A stretch of 64,000 bases of DNA. It comes from Phoronis australis (lineage: Eukaryota > Phoronida > Phoronidae). The stretch is taken from contig NMRA01000427.1 in the NCBI GenBank assembly GCA_002633005.1, positions 325,924-389,923 of the forward strand, given 5' to 3'. How positions within the stretch are numbered: the stretch's first letter is position 1; each line of letters starts with the position of its first letter. A program made the translations under genes and the position numbers. Below, piece after piece: positions 38,343 to 48,386 of this stretch. Under the pieces are notes generated by a model, which searched no databases, was not told the origin of the DNA, and saw nothing but the letters and a program-made list of their open reading frames with translations.

Positions 38343-38378
38343 GACGTTTCGGTCGGTCTATTCTCCGGCCATCGTCAG
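38343..38378 (-). ncRNA. Hammerhead-like motif, Penelope type (minus strand)
   Basis: Read on the minus strand: CTGACGA (38378-38372), T, stem GGCCGG / CCGACC with one mismatch, GAAAC, then GTC (38345-38343). The layout matches the motif at 22353, including the extra T after the CTGANGA box. No linked ORF was recognised. Confidence 0.4.
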
Positions 38379-38454
38379 GTGTTCCTGCGTTCTTAGAAGA
38401 ACGAGCACAGATATTTGGTACACTTATCATGGTGTGTTTTTGTAGTCAAAATAT

Positions 38455-38602
38455 CAATGTCAATGATGTAATTGTTAAATTACACGCAATCACAGTCTGA
38501 AAATTTTTTACACTAATTATAGAAGGACTATAAACTGTTAAATTGTATGTTTATATTTGTGACAAAATGTTGACAAGTGGATCATGGTGAGAGCAGTAGA
38601 GC
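38455..38602 (+). repeat. Dispersed repeat, copy 1
   Basis: It shares gtcaNtgNtgtaattgttaaattRcacgcaatc-type sequence, then aaNtgttaaattgta and tatttgtgacaRaaNgtt, with 61718-61862 in the same orientation. Probably an old copy of an unrecognised mobile element. Confidence 0.6.
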
Positions 38603-38853
38603 CGACAGAATCTCTTGAAAATTGTGATTTTTTGATTGGTGAGGTTGTTTGTGGCCTGTAAGGAAACTCACCCAGTGACTGTGAAGTAAATCATAACAAT
38701 GACTTCCTCATTGAAAATGATATAATTTGTTTCACGCAACATACTATGTGTGCATTTCTTTACAGGCTACAAAATATACTACCCAATGCCAATACTTTAT
38801 TTAGTGCATAATTTAGTCTTTTTCCAACCTCATTTAATTGAAAAAAGCTTATT

Positions 38854-39069
38854 TCAAATGAGAAAGTGTTTGATATACTCTACATACTTATCAGCGTGGA
38901 GAGTTGGAACCACCCGGTTCCCCGAACTTGGCCCCATCTGTTGAAAACGTTTGGCTACGTCAGTGCTCGCCGAAAATATGTCGTTAAAGTCTATGTTGAA
39001 CGGAAACACCTGTAAATTTGGTTCCCACAGTATGTTCAGGGCATCGCTCTTGTCCCACCAGTACCACAC
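38854..39069 (-). pseudogene. Exon-like ORF, unknown (possible exon or gene relic)
   Basis: The minus-strand frame reads VWYWWDKSDALNILWEPNL, QVFPFNIDFNDIFSAS and SGNRVVPTLHADK, with protein-like composition. A GTATGT donor lies after HADK. No good acceptor and no partner exons were found nearby. Not recognised; it may be an orphan exon. Confidence 0.3.
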
Positions 39070-39734
39070 ATTGCAATGAAATGTTAGGCTTATGGACTAG
39101 TTTTTGTCTGCGTCACCTTTAATTCTAACAGCTGCCAACACTACCCGAACGCAATGTTGTTCTATTCAGACCCCTATTTGTTTGTGCTGGGATCTCGCGG
39201 AGACGCAATATTGCAAAAACGGGCAACTTCACTTATCATTTGACGGGTCTGAATTAAAGCGATAGTAAACTCACATTTTCCAACTTTAAAAAAGCTTTGC
39301 TAGGACTATCTGGTTAGAAAAATGCATCTAAAATAATGAAATGCCGCTGAAGTTAGGCTTTAAGACCGGCCACCACCTGTAGCAGATGGCGAAAACCAAT
39401 ATTATTTATTGTCATTTCACCCGTATTGGCACTTTCGCAACACGTGTCAGCCGATATCCAACGAGAATATTTATATGCGTATCCGTCATCTTTGTATAAT
39501 AGGCTGTATTCGACAGCTGGTTCGTCAAGTGATTAGAAATTATTATTTATAGTATAGTTTCGCCATTTTCAGTGATTCTGTGTAAATTTAATAGGACTAT
39601 ATACTCTGTCTTACAAACGTGAAGTCCTACTACAGGTGGTATAAATTCGCCTTGTTTGAATACCATTCATGCAATCTACTGCTTCGATTCATTGCTGGCG
39701 ACTGCTACACAAAGTGCGGTAAGAAATCCTGTTT

Positions 39735-39802
39735 TTGACAGACGGGGAGGGTTTAAAACAGTTGTAATGACAGACGGGGAGGGTTCAAAGCTGTTGTAAG
39801 TG
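39735..39802. repeat. 34-bp unit duplicated in tandem
   Basis: gacagacggggagggtt plus about 15 bp occurs twice back to back with four differences. Confidence 0.8.
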
Positions 39803-40875
39803 TACAAGCGGCCTATAAGACGTGACAAATTCGTTCTCAGAACGTCGATGCGAGGTCCTCCTAAAAACAAATACCACGTATGCGATACTGACTTCGTGGT
39901 TCATGATTTCGTGACAATTTAAGTCCTTTAAAGTGCTCATGCAAAAGACGGCGTAGACTTCCGGGTACGGCTATAGAAGGAGTACCTATACGAGAAGGGT
40001 CACGATAAGGTTTCACGACCAGTTTCAGGCAAAATTCACTACAAAAGTGTCCGCTGCCTTTTCCAACAAAATTACCTCCAAACGGGATCCGTCACTTTGG
40101 AAATTTGAAAGTCTCTAGAGGGCACCTTTTCTAATTACACAAATCTGCACAAGCTTTTTCAATGTCATGACTTATGTTGTTTTATGGTCGTCTCATGTTT
40201 GATAACATGCCATCTCTTCTCGTACAGTTCCGGACTGTGTTCCAAGTTCTGTGTCCACAAACCCCTACGAACACGTTTGGATTATGGAACACCTACAAAG
40301 GGAAGTCTTTTGGACGTAATCCCCGTAAAGGTGTTTTTAAATAAGCCCATTACACATATGTCCTACTTGTGGCTGCACCCACTCCAACGAAAGACATAGT
40401 CGAGTACCCCCAGACGTAGAATCTGGCATCGTTCCCTTTTAAACGTACTTCAAGGCAGTATATTTAAAGTACAGCGATTCCGTTTGTAGTATGGTATTAC
40501 TCAAGTTTGTCGCGGCGTGGACCCACAGGTGCTCGACGTTCTCGAACTCGTCCCGTCCATGGGGATTATGCCCATGCGCATAATGACGGGTTCCTGTTAC
40601 CTGATTCTATTCCCAATCATGTTATAGGACCTGTCACACGAAACTCGATCTCAAAACCTCTTATTCCGTCTTATGATCTGAAAGGGCTGGCGATGTGCGG
40701 AAATAGCCAGCTACCAAATTTGACCAAAAACACCCTTCGGATACAGCACCTTTCAAGTAGTTCATTTCCAGATCCCACAACACGTTAGTCGGCTCTCTGA
40801 TTTTATCCAGCTGTCGAGATCGTATATGCCTATTGAGAACAACCTTGGTGTAACATAGCCCTTTACTTCAAGCTA

Positions 40876-40881
40876 TGTATG

Positions 40882-40921
<40 letters not shown>

Positions 40922-40924
40922 NGT
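40876..40924. repeat. (GT)n microsatellite
   Basis: About 45 bp of alternating gt with one N at 40922, in the HEXD-like intergenic spacer. Confidence 0.95.
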
Positions 40925-41478
40925 GACAGACAGGAGTGTTAAAAAGCTCCCACTTTTCTGTGCACGCGGACCTGACTCTCAAATTCCATAGCACCGGGAA
41001 AGCTGGACAACTGGGGAAAATGGGTACTAAGATAATACTTCACGATCAAATTTTAACACGAGCACGCCATACGACAAGGTGTTTGTAAGAGAAAAGTACT
41101 CTGCTAAGACGATACCTGGGAGCCACTGAGGTGTAAATTTTCGACCGTACAAGCATGTACGCGTTGTCTGGGGCAAGGGGCAAAATATAGGCAGTAACGG
41201 GTTTCAACTGGCTTTGAGTCTGTCATTCTATCATGCTCTATCAAATTTCTGAAAACGCAGAACCATTTTGTTTGTTGTGCTATGTTCGTAGCTAAGGGCC
41301 ACCCAAGCCAGAAACACGGAGATAAGGCTACGAGGTACACCTCGCCTCGTAGCATTCAGGAATTGCCAACTCGCGAATCCTTCTAGTCTGGCAGTAGTAC
41401 TCACACAAAATACACATATTCTGTGGCAGCCTTCATCCCTTCTTGTAGCTTACTGAGACTATCATTTATCTATTTCAG

Positions 41479-44400
41479 GCTTAGAGGATATAATGTTTGT
41501 TTCCCGAAAGCAGAAGCTGTGGTGTTTGTTGATTACCGTTGCCTGTCTATGTGGAGTTTACATATTTTGTTACCTCTCATTAAAACCATATATATTCCCA
41601 AAGCTTTTGCGTAACATGAATAACACCATCGCGGAACATACGCCTAGGACGGCTTCTCGTTATGAAGCCTTGATCCATCTTGACTTGAAAGGAGCTCCTC
41701 CAAAATTGAGTTATTTCAAGGAAGTGTTCCCTTTATTCAGACAATGGGGTGCCACAGGATTGCTTGTCGAGTATGAGGATATGTTCCCGTACTCTGGAAA
41801 TCTGAGTGTTCTTCCGCGAAATTATTCATATACGAAGCAGGATATTCAAGATATTCAGGCCCTTGCCAAAACTAACCAATTAGACTTCATCCCGCTTATA
41901 CAGACATTCGGTCACATGGAATTCGTTCTAAAACACGACAAGTTTGCTCATTTACGAGAGGTTCGGGAAAGTGCCTTTTGCATTTCTGCAGGACCATGCG
42001 TTGTCGAATCGTACACTGTTATAAAGGAAATGATAACTCAACTGATGGCTGCTCATCCGAAAGTGACGCACTTGCACATCGGAAGTGACGAAGTTGTGCA
42101 ACTTGGAAAAGGGCAAGCTTGTGTTGACTTAATGCGCAAGACAGGAACTACACGTGAAAAGTTGTTTCTTCAACATGTTACTCACATTGCAGGTAAGCCT
42201 GAACAACAAAAAATAAAGAGGAATGAAACGTGAAAGCTCTTTTAAACAATTTCTGTCGAATATACCATCTCGCAACGTCTAGTACAGCATAATTCACTTT
42301 GCTATGTGAGGAAATATCCAGAAAAAATCACAAAACTCCCTCCCACTTATGATAAATGCGCGCATACGCTCTCAGTCAGTTGCATGAAGTCTCTTAAGGT
42401 CAAAGGTCACATTTTCCATATAAAGGAAATGTGCTACGTCTATATCTTGCCACACCAAATAAGGAGACTCCTTGTGGGAGAAAAATCGACGAAGTAGCGA
42501 GCAGTTGACAGATCATTTTTTTAATTTGAAACTAAAAGAAAGTGCTTTGATATCAATAGAAATGAAACAAACCCTAACAATACCTGGTGAGCGAGATAAA
42601 TTTTGTTTCAGTGGCAGAGAACCACATTCAATGTTGCAATTCAGTCTATTTATCGCGTTCTAGGCCTCTTTAACCTTGCGAACACGTTAAAAGTTTGTCA
42701 ATGACTCTCATTTCTTATACTGAATATTTTCGGTGAAAATTGATAATTTTTCCCGTCCTTTCACATAACTCTAAGGATGGTCCCATTTTTAGATTCCCGA
42801 ACAAAAATCTGGAAACTCCGATAAGTGTTCACGTTTTTTTTTGCAAACACGTCATCGAAGCCCTTACATGTATTGTTTACGTTCCATAGGTTCAGAAATT
42901 ATTCCATTTGTTGCAGTGCCAGGAGACATCACTGATATACGTACACTTCCTAAACTACCCGTTTATCTTTTGGCAAGTTTACGCTCCGTTGACAAAAGGT
43001 TAAGCGGCATGTTTTGAACGTAAAACTTATTGTCTTGATACTCTGTTAGGTTTTGTAAAGAAGACATTCCCAGGAGTAACTCCCATCATCTGGGATGACA
43101 TGCTTCGAGCAACTAATGACAGCATCTTGCAAGTGAGTGTTTTTTTTTTGTTTCTGAAGCAAACAGAAATGTGGTAAACTAACCTGCTAACAGCTTTTCC
43201 GATCCTTGATTGAATTAAAGTATAATAATTGCCTTATGCAACAACATTCAGAACTAAAAATTGTCAACTCGTCAGTCAGTTCGCAAAAACTGATATCTCT
43301 ATATCACCCAAAATGTGGTGTTTGAGGTGCACACGGAACGCACAAGAACCTAGGTCAAAGTGAGATAACTCCAGCTTAGATCCCTACCCGGCACCATTTC
43401 TGTCTTTATTTCTCTCTGCCTCAGGTTGAAATTGCGCTCTTCGACCCTCCCCCAACTAAGGCCGTCTCAAGTAAAAACGAGTTGAATAGAAGAGTAAATT
43501 TAGTCTATTATAGTATAAGTAGAAGGGGATTTATCTTCGGGATAATTTATTGCATAGATGTCCTCTTAAAGATTTTAGGAAAGATAGGAGCTTGTAACGT
43601 ACAGTTTTCGCCCGAAATAAATTGTGTTTCATGATGCATACTCGCGTTTATATTCAGAAAGTTCGGTGGAGGCTCATGTCTTGGTTTTAGTTATGTCTTG
43701 GAAATCAGATTGGGTGACCAACACAGAAGGATAATTAGATCTACCGAACCTTCGGTGAGACAATAAAGACTGGACGCGGGTCCAGCGGGTGGCCTTAATG
43801 TTCAAACCTGCACATTTTTTACGGAAATTTACATTTCATTTGTTTGCTTTCAAAATGTGTGTTGGCCTTTTGACGTCCCAAACGTATCGATGGTTAATTC
43901 GAGGAACAGCTACGGTGGCTCAATGTGTCGGATATGTGTTTCCAAATGTCCGTGTTCTTTGCCCGTATTTAATGACTTCAGAAAAGGCAAAAGACGTGTT
44001 ACAGACTCACTCGGACTACCTTAGGCAGGTAGTTTGATCGATTCAAATTTCCTCTCGCAAAAGTCTCGTAATAGGATACCAAACACGGTTTTGACCTATT
44101 TACAGATACTAAAAACGACTTCCCCAACCAGTTTCCTGAAACAAAATCACACTCTGTAACCCTTCAAAAGTTTGGAGGAAATTTTGACTCCTTTTTTAAA
44201 GTCTAAATGGGAACACGTAACCTACGTCTTTTGCGAATTACACGGCAACTGTGGGGAAAGAGCGCCAACCAAGAACCATAATATTGATTCTGTAACATAG
44301 AGAGCATAATTTTTAAGTTGATTCCAGTTGTATCTTTCAAGATTGACGCCAGTGATTCATTAGCAGGTGACAAAACGAGGATTGATTGAAATCATCTGAA

Positions 44401-45369
44401 CAGGGTTTAGTATCCTTTTGAGTGCTCAAGTCATAGACAGATCTAGGGGGCCCAGGGTATCAGCTATCAGTGCAGTGACTTGGTCGAGACTCTCAACCAA
44501 CCATAGCTGAAAATGTGGACACGCTACGACGCACCTTCGAGGTTTTCCGAGTGGGTACCGTCGCAAGAAAATTCAGTGATATATGAAATGACCTACGAAT
44601 TGGGCCAAAGGGGGACGGTCAGCCAGGGCAACTTATAGTACTGTATGATAGTCGTATGACGTAGATTTATGTAAGTTGATTCTTCTTATAGGCGTACAAT
44701 GTTGGTGGTCTTATAGAACCGATGGTGTGGAGATACGAGCAAGATGTGGAAAAGAGAATGCATCACGCATTTTGGACTAAGTATGGACAACTTTTCAAGA
44801 AAGTTTGGGTAGCGTCGGCATTCAAAGGTGCAACCTCGGTGCAAGCACTTGTTCCCAATATCCAGAAATACGTGAACAACAATTTTCAGTGGCGCAACAC
44901 AATAGAACGAGAAAAGCGCGTAGTGAACATCAGGGGAATAGCGCTCACTGGGTGGTCTAGATACGAACATTTCCTCGGGATGTGTGAACTACTTCCCGTG
45001 TCGCTGCCGTCTGTTGCATGTTGCTTGCAAACGTTCGTTAATGGTGGAATGTCTAAAGAAGCGGCAATAGACATGTCTCAGAAACTTGGGTGTCAAAACG
45101 AGCCCATAACTGACACACGGCCGAAAACGTTTACGCTAGAAACGTTACATAACTGTTCATTCCCCGGATTTGATTTATACAATGCCGTTCACCGCGTGCA
45201 CAGGTTGACTCATGCCAGACGTCAGTCATCAGCGACACCTGTCCAGCAAATCAAAGAAAAAATCCAAGCTCTCAAAACCAGCCTTCGAATTACTTTAGCG
45301 AAGTATTATTATCCTGATACGGTTGACGAGTGGATCAACCAAAACTTCATGAATGGTCCCTACACTTAG
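41479..45369 (+). CDS. Hexosaminidase D-like GH20 protein B, membrane-anchored (3 coding exons)
   Basis: Exons 41493-42192, 43050-43132 and 44692-45369 join to 486 residues. The protein has the same family and architecture as copy A. Residues 9-28 (LWCLLITVACLCGVYIFCYL) form a signal anchor. IHLDLKGAPPKLSYF, VEYEDMFPY and QTFGHMEFVLKHD follow. The catalytic pair D199-E200 lies in HIGSDEV, and exon 3 carries ASAFKGATS and LTGWSRYEH. Exon 2 is 83 bp in both genes, with introns at equivalent positions and phases. A TATTTCAG acceptor 14 bases before the ATG mirrors copy A. Together these show an old tandem duplication. Likely a type II Golgi, secretory or cell-surface hydrolase; substrate unknown. 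No disabling change was seen. Confidence 0.9.
41493..42192 (+). CDS. HEXD-like B, coding exon 1
   Basis: Signal anchor plus the N-terminal half of the GH20 barrel with the D-E pair. Donor ATTGCAG|GTAAGC, phase 1. NNT at 43-45 is a possible glycosylation site just after the anchor. Confidence 0.9.
43050..43132 (+). CDS. HEXD-like B, coding exon 2
   Basis: An 83-bp exon encoding GFVKKTFPGVTPIIWDDML and RATNDSILQ. Acceptor CTGTTAG, donor CAA|GTGAGT. Confidence 0.92.
44692..45369 (+). CDS. HEXD-like B, coding exon 3 with stop
   Basis: It encodes AYNVGGLIEPMVWRYEQDVE, VASAFKGATS and GIALTGWSRYEHFLGMCELL, ending PYT and TAG. Acceptor CTTATAG. ATTAAA near 45500 is a plausible polyadenylation signal. 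Confidence 0.93.
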   Translation, partial: AYNVGGLIEPMVWRYEQDVEKRMHHAFWTKYGQLFKKVWVASAFKGATSVQALVPNIQKYVNNNFQWRNTIEREKRVVNIRGIALTGWSRYEHFLGMCELLPVSLPSVACCLQTFVNGGMSKEAAIDMSQKLGCQNEPITDTRPKTFTLETLHNCSFPGFDLYNAVHRVHRLTHARRQSSATPVQQIKEKIQALKTSLRITLAKYYYPDTVDEWINQNFMNGPYT

Positions 45370-46068
45370 GCAAGCTTGGAACAAGAAGAGTCTTGTCAAA
45401 GTCGAATAATTTGAACAAGAGTAAATCAAGTTTGCGACAGTGAATCTAAGTTGCAGATCCAATCCACGAATTTCATTCTATCCAGTATTATCGAGTAAAA
45501 TTAAAGGTATGTGCTAGTCGTAAAAACTCTGAAATTAAAAAATCTGTTAAGAAAAGTGTTTTAAAACACTTTAAAAAATCTTTTTAAGGTGTAACTTGAT
45601 GTTTGATTTTTTATACCTTCGTTCTACAAACCATGACGAAAAAGTGTCGTAGGTTGTTTAGAATGATGTAATATACTTTTACATTTCTATCTGACCGCAT
45701 TCCCAGTTTGGCACTGGGCTTTTCCTTTGCGAGCCTGTTTTCAGTTCTCGTGCCGTCATGCAGTTGAATGCTTAATTCAAGTCGCCCTGGTGGTGAATAC
45801 GATTTTTCCACGGAGTTAGGAGGGACTCAAGCCTATTTTCAATAAGAAGCAACTTGAGACCGATTACATTCCGACAAGATCGAAAGATGGCGGGTTTATG
45901 ATCATTTTTATCAAAACACGTATTGTTACCTAGAGCAGAAAGTTAATGTGCTATACAAATATTTTGTCTCATCAAGCTTTGTTTTTGCACTAGCTGATGA
46001 AGGATGGCGTAATTGGGCAACCACGATGTTCGAAAGAAAAAATTTCCGATGTCCTTGAAGCGCCATAC

Positions 46069-47199
46069 CGACGTCGTTGTTTTGGTTGTGTCTGTGGGGA
46101 TGGCCGTCATCTCCTCAATCCGCCTATGTTTTGTGAGATACTTGTCGACACTGGTTGTTTTAGGAAGACCCTTTAAATCATGGAAAATTGAATGGTAGGC
46201 CCAAAAGTTAGTTCCCGTTCTAATCAGAATTTTGATGCGAAAGCACCCACGAGTGTTCTGGGAATGTAATTTCATGCGCAGTAGCGGCAAAATTGTAACT
46301 TTTGCGAAGTAAATGAATCACGAATGACAGTTATGAGATATATGAATTATGTCAATTTGAAATGCTGAAACTAAATGTGTAATGTTGAATAAAAGGTTGA
46401 TAATTTTCATAGATCTTGTTGGAAAAGATTCTATTTTGGTTCCGAACTATTTTTACTCGATTTGTCTTGAAAGGACCGTTCCCCCAAAACACAAATATGC
46501 GTGTAAGCGTATGTTATGAAAGATGAGCAGGTTATACTTACAACGTATTTGATGAGATTTGTGTGAAGGCGGATAGCAAACGCAACATTTTCTAGCGGAC
46601 TGGCATCAGCGAACATATCTAACGCCAATCTGTAATATAATCATCAACCTGTTGAAATTCCAACTCTTTAGACAAGCGATTCTACAGGTTGGATATCGTA
46701 AGGGTGGCGAACTCAATTTTAAGGAAAACGTCCATGTAAGCCTAAAAACAGCGTAGATACGGTGCTTTTTGTTGGAGGCTGTTAGGCCTCCTTAGTCAGC
46801 CTATGCGTTGTACCAAATATCACACGTTTTGTGTATGTTTGATAACAGCGCAGTGTCCTGTCAACATGCTAGAAATTCAGTTTAGAGAACAGTCTACATG
46901 TAACTCATGGATGTTTACATGTATAGATAGATTCAGTAAAGTTTAATTACGTAATATGAGAGGTGGCGTGTAATAGTCATTGGCTTACTAAGAGGTGACG
47001 AAGAAAAAATAACATTTCCGATCTCGATTTAAAACGGTTCGCTGTCGAACTTTTTAACGGATTCACGAAAAGACGATTTTCACGAGTTGGCACTTCTTGG
47101 TGAGAGCTAACCTCGTTCTGATCTCTAGCACGCTGCCGGCTTCGTGTAGGCCAAAAATAGTCCTCAGTAAGGGTTTCTTCGCTTTCGCTTTTAGAAATC
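46069..47199 (-). CDS. Candidate spliced gene of unknown function (three exons)
   Basis: Three minus-strand segments have matching splice phases. 47199-47112 (TCTCTGCAG acceptor) encodes FLKAKAKKPLLRTIFGLHEA and GSVLEIRT. 46629-46542 (TATTACAG acceptor, GTAAGT donor) encodes LALDMFADASPLENVAFAIR and LHTNLIKYV. 46257-46069 (TTCCCAG acceptor) encodes DLKGLPKTTSVDKYL and HRRIEEMTAIPTDTT. The Arg codon across the first junction forms cleanly. The middle exon looks helical and repeat-like, but I do not recognise the protein. No start codon or upstream exon was found. The third exon could instead run on to the stop at 45943. Confidence 0.4.
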
Positions 47200-48386
47200 C
47201 TGCAGAGAATTACATATAAAACGACCATTTTGTCATTATTCTGTATATCATGCATAGTTCTAAAAATCCTATAAGCGGTATCACACATAGACAAGGGAAC
47301 AAAGGTTTGCATCAGTGCAACGCGTTTGCTAAGCACTGATACCAGCGCGGCACGCAATAACAAGTCGCGTCACATCTTACCGCGCTTTGGCTAGTTATGA
47401 TATTCTCGATGATGTTTTGTGCGACCAATGCAACAGCTTGTGGAAGTTAGAAATAATCATTGCTAATTAGTTTTGATTATTTGATAAATGCAAAGTTTTG
47501 CTCAGTTGCCAGTAATTTGATGGTTGTCATTGGCGCTTAATCCCGGTAATATTGCATTAAACCTGCTGAAATGATCGATTGCCATGCCATGTGCTTACTT
47601 AATAGTTGTTTGCTTACAACCATGACAGCACATTTGCGTACTATCACCTGAGCGAAGGTAAAATTTGCTTGAAAAAAACTACGGCCGAGGTCCCTACATT
47701 GCGCCGGAGAAAATGTACGACTTACACGTTGAATTAGAGATTGGCGTCTTTAACGAATTATTACGACCATAATCACAAAACAATTTCTGATGGAATCAAA
47801 AAGGTTAGGTGCCGTATTTACTGTAACTCCGTATTCTGAAGATTTGGCGGAGATCCGTGACTTGTATTTCCAGTTATTCATTGGAAACCTCTTTGGCTGT
47901 TGAAGAATTCAAACATTTATCGATTGGTTAGAGAATTGTCATGAACCCTTGCACGCATCGAAGCCAGCGGCCGCACCGATACAATACCATAAAGGGCAAA
48001 TTACTCTCCGAAGACAGCCTAAGAGAGCGGCAAAATATGTGGCTGAGTTGACGGCACTTTTAGAAAAACCCTTTTCCTGAGTTTTACAGTTCCGGCGTCT
48101 CAGTTGATGTCAACGTAAAAAACTATGACACACAAACAGTCTCGCGACCAAATTTGTGACCTCTACACAAAGTATCCTTACGAACAGTAGTAAACACCAG
48201 GCGAAACACTTCTAGAAGGCAAAACTTAAATGGCCGCTAAAACACTTGCATGTATTGAAGCTCAAAATACACAGATATACACTTCAACATGTGAACATTC
48301 TGAAAATGCTTCACGGCACAACTAGTGTAATAAGACCAAGTACTGTATATAAAACAGGTGCTTGGAGTAAAGTCCCCTATAAACTT

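Larger units (their letters stand above)
36205..41478. other. Spacer between the two HEXD-like genes
   Basis: About 5.3 kb. It holds a minus-strand Penelope-type hammerhead-like motif (38343), a dispersed repeat (38455), an exon-like minus ORF (38.9 kb), a 34-bp duplication (39.7 kb) and a GT microsatellite. AATAAA at 37629 is a distant candidate polyadenylation signal for gene A. Confidence 0.5.

Noticed and set aside
40507-40788. Plus-strand ORF (MSRRGPTGARRSRTRPV...)
   Set aside because: No motif, no splice partners and no Kozak-like context; treated as chance.
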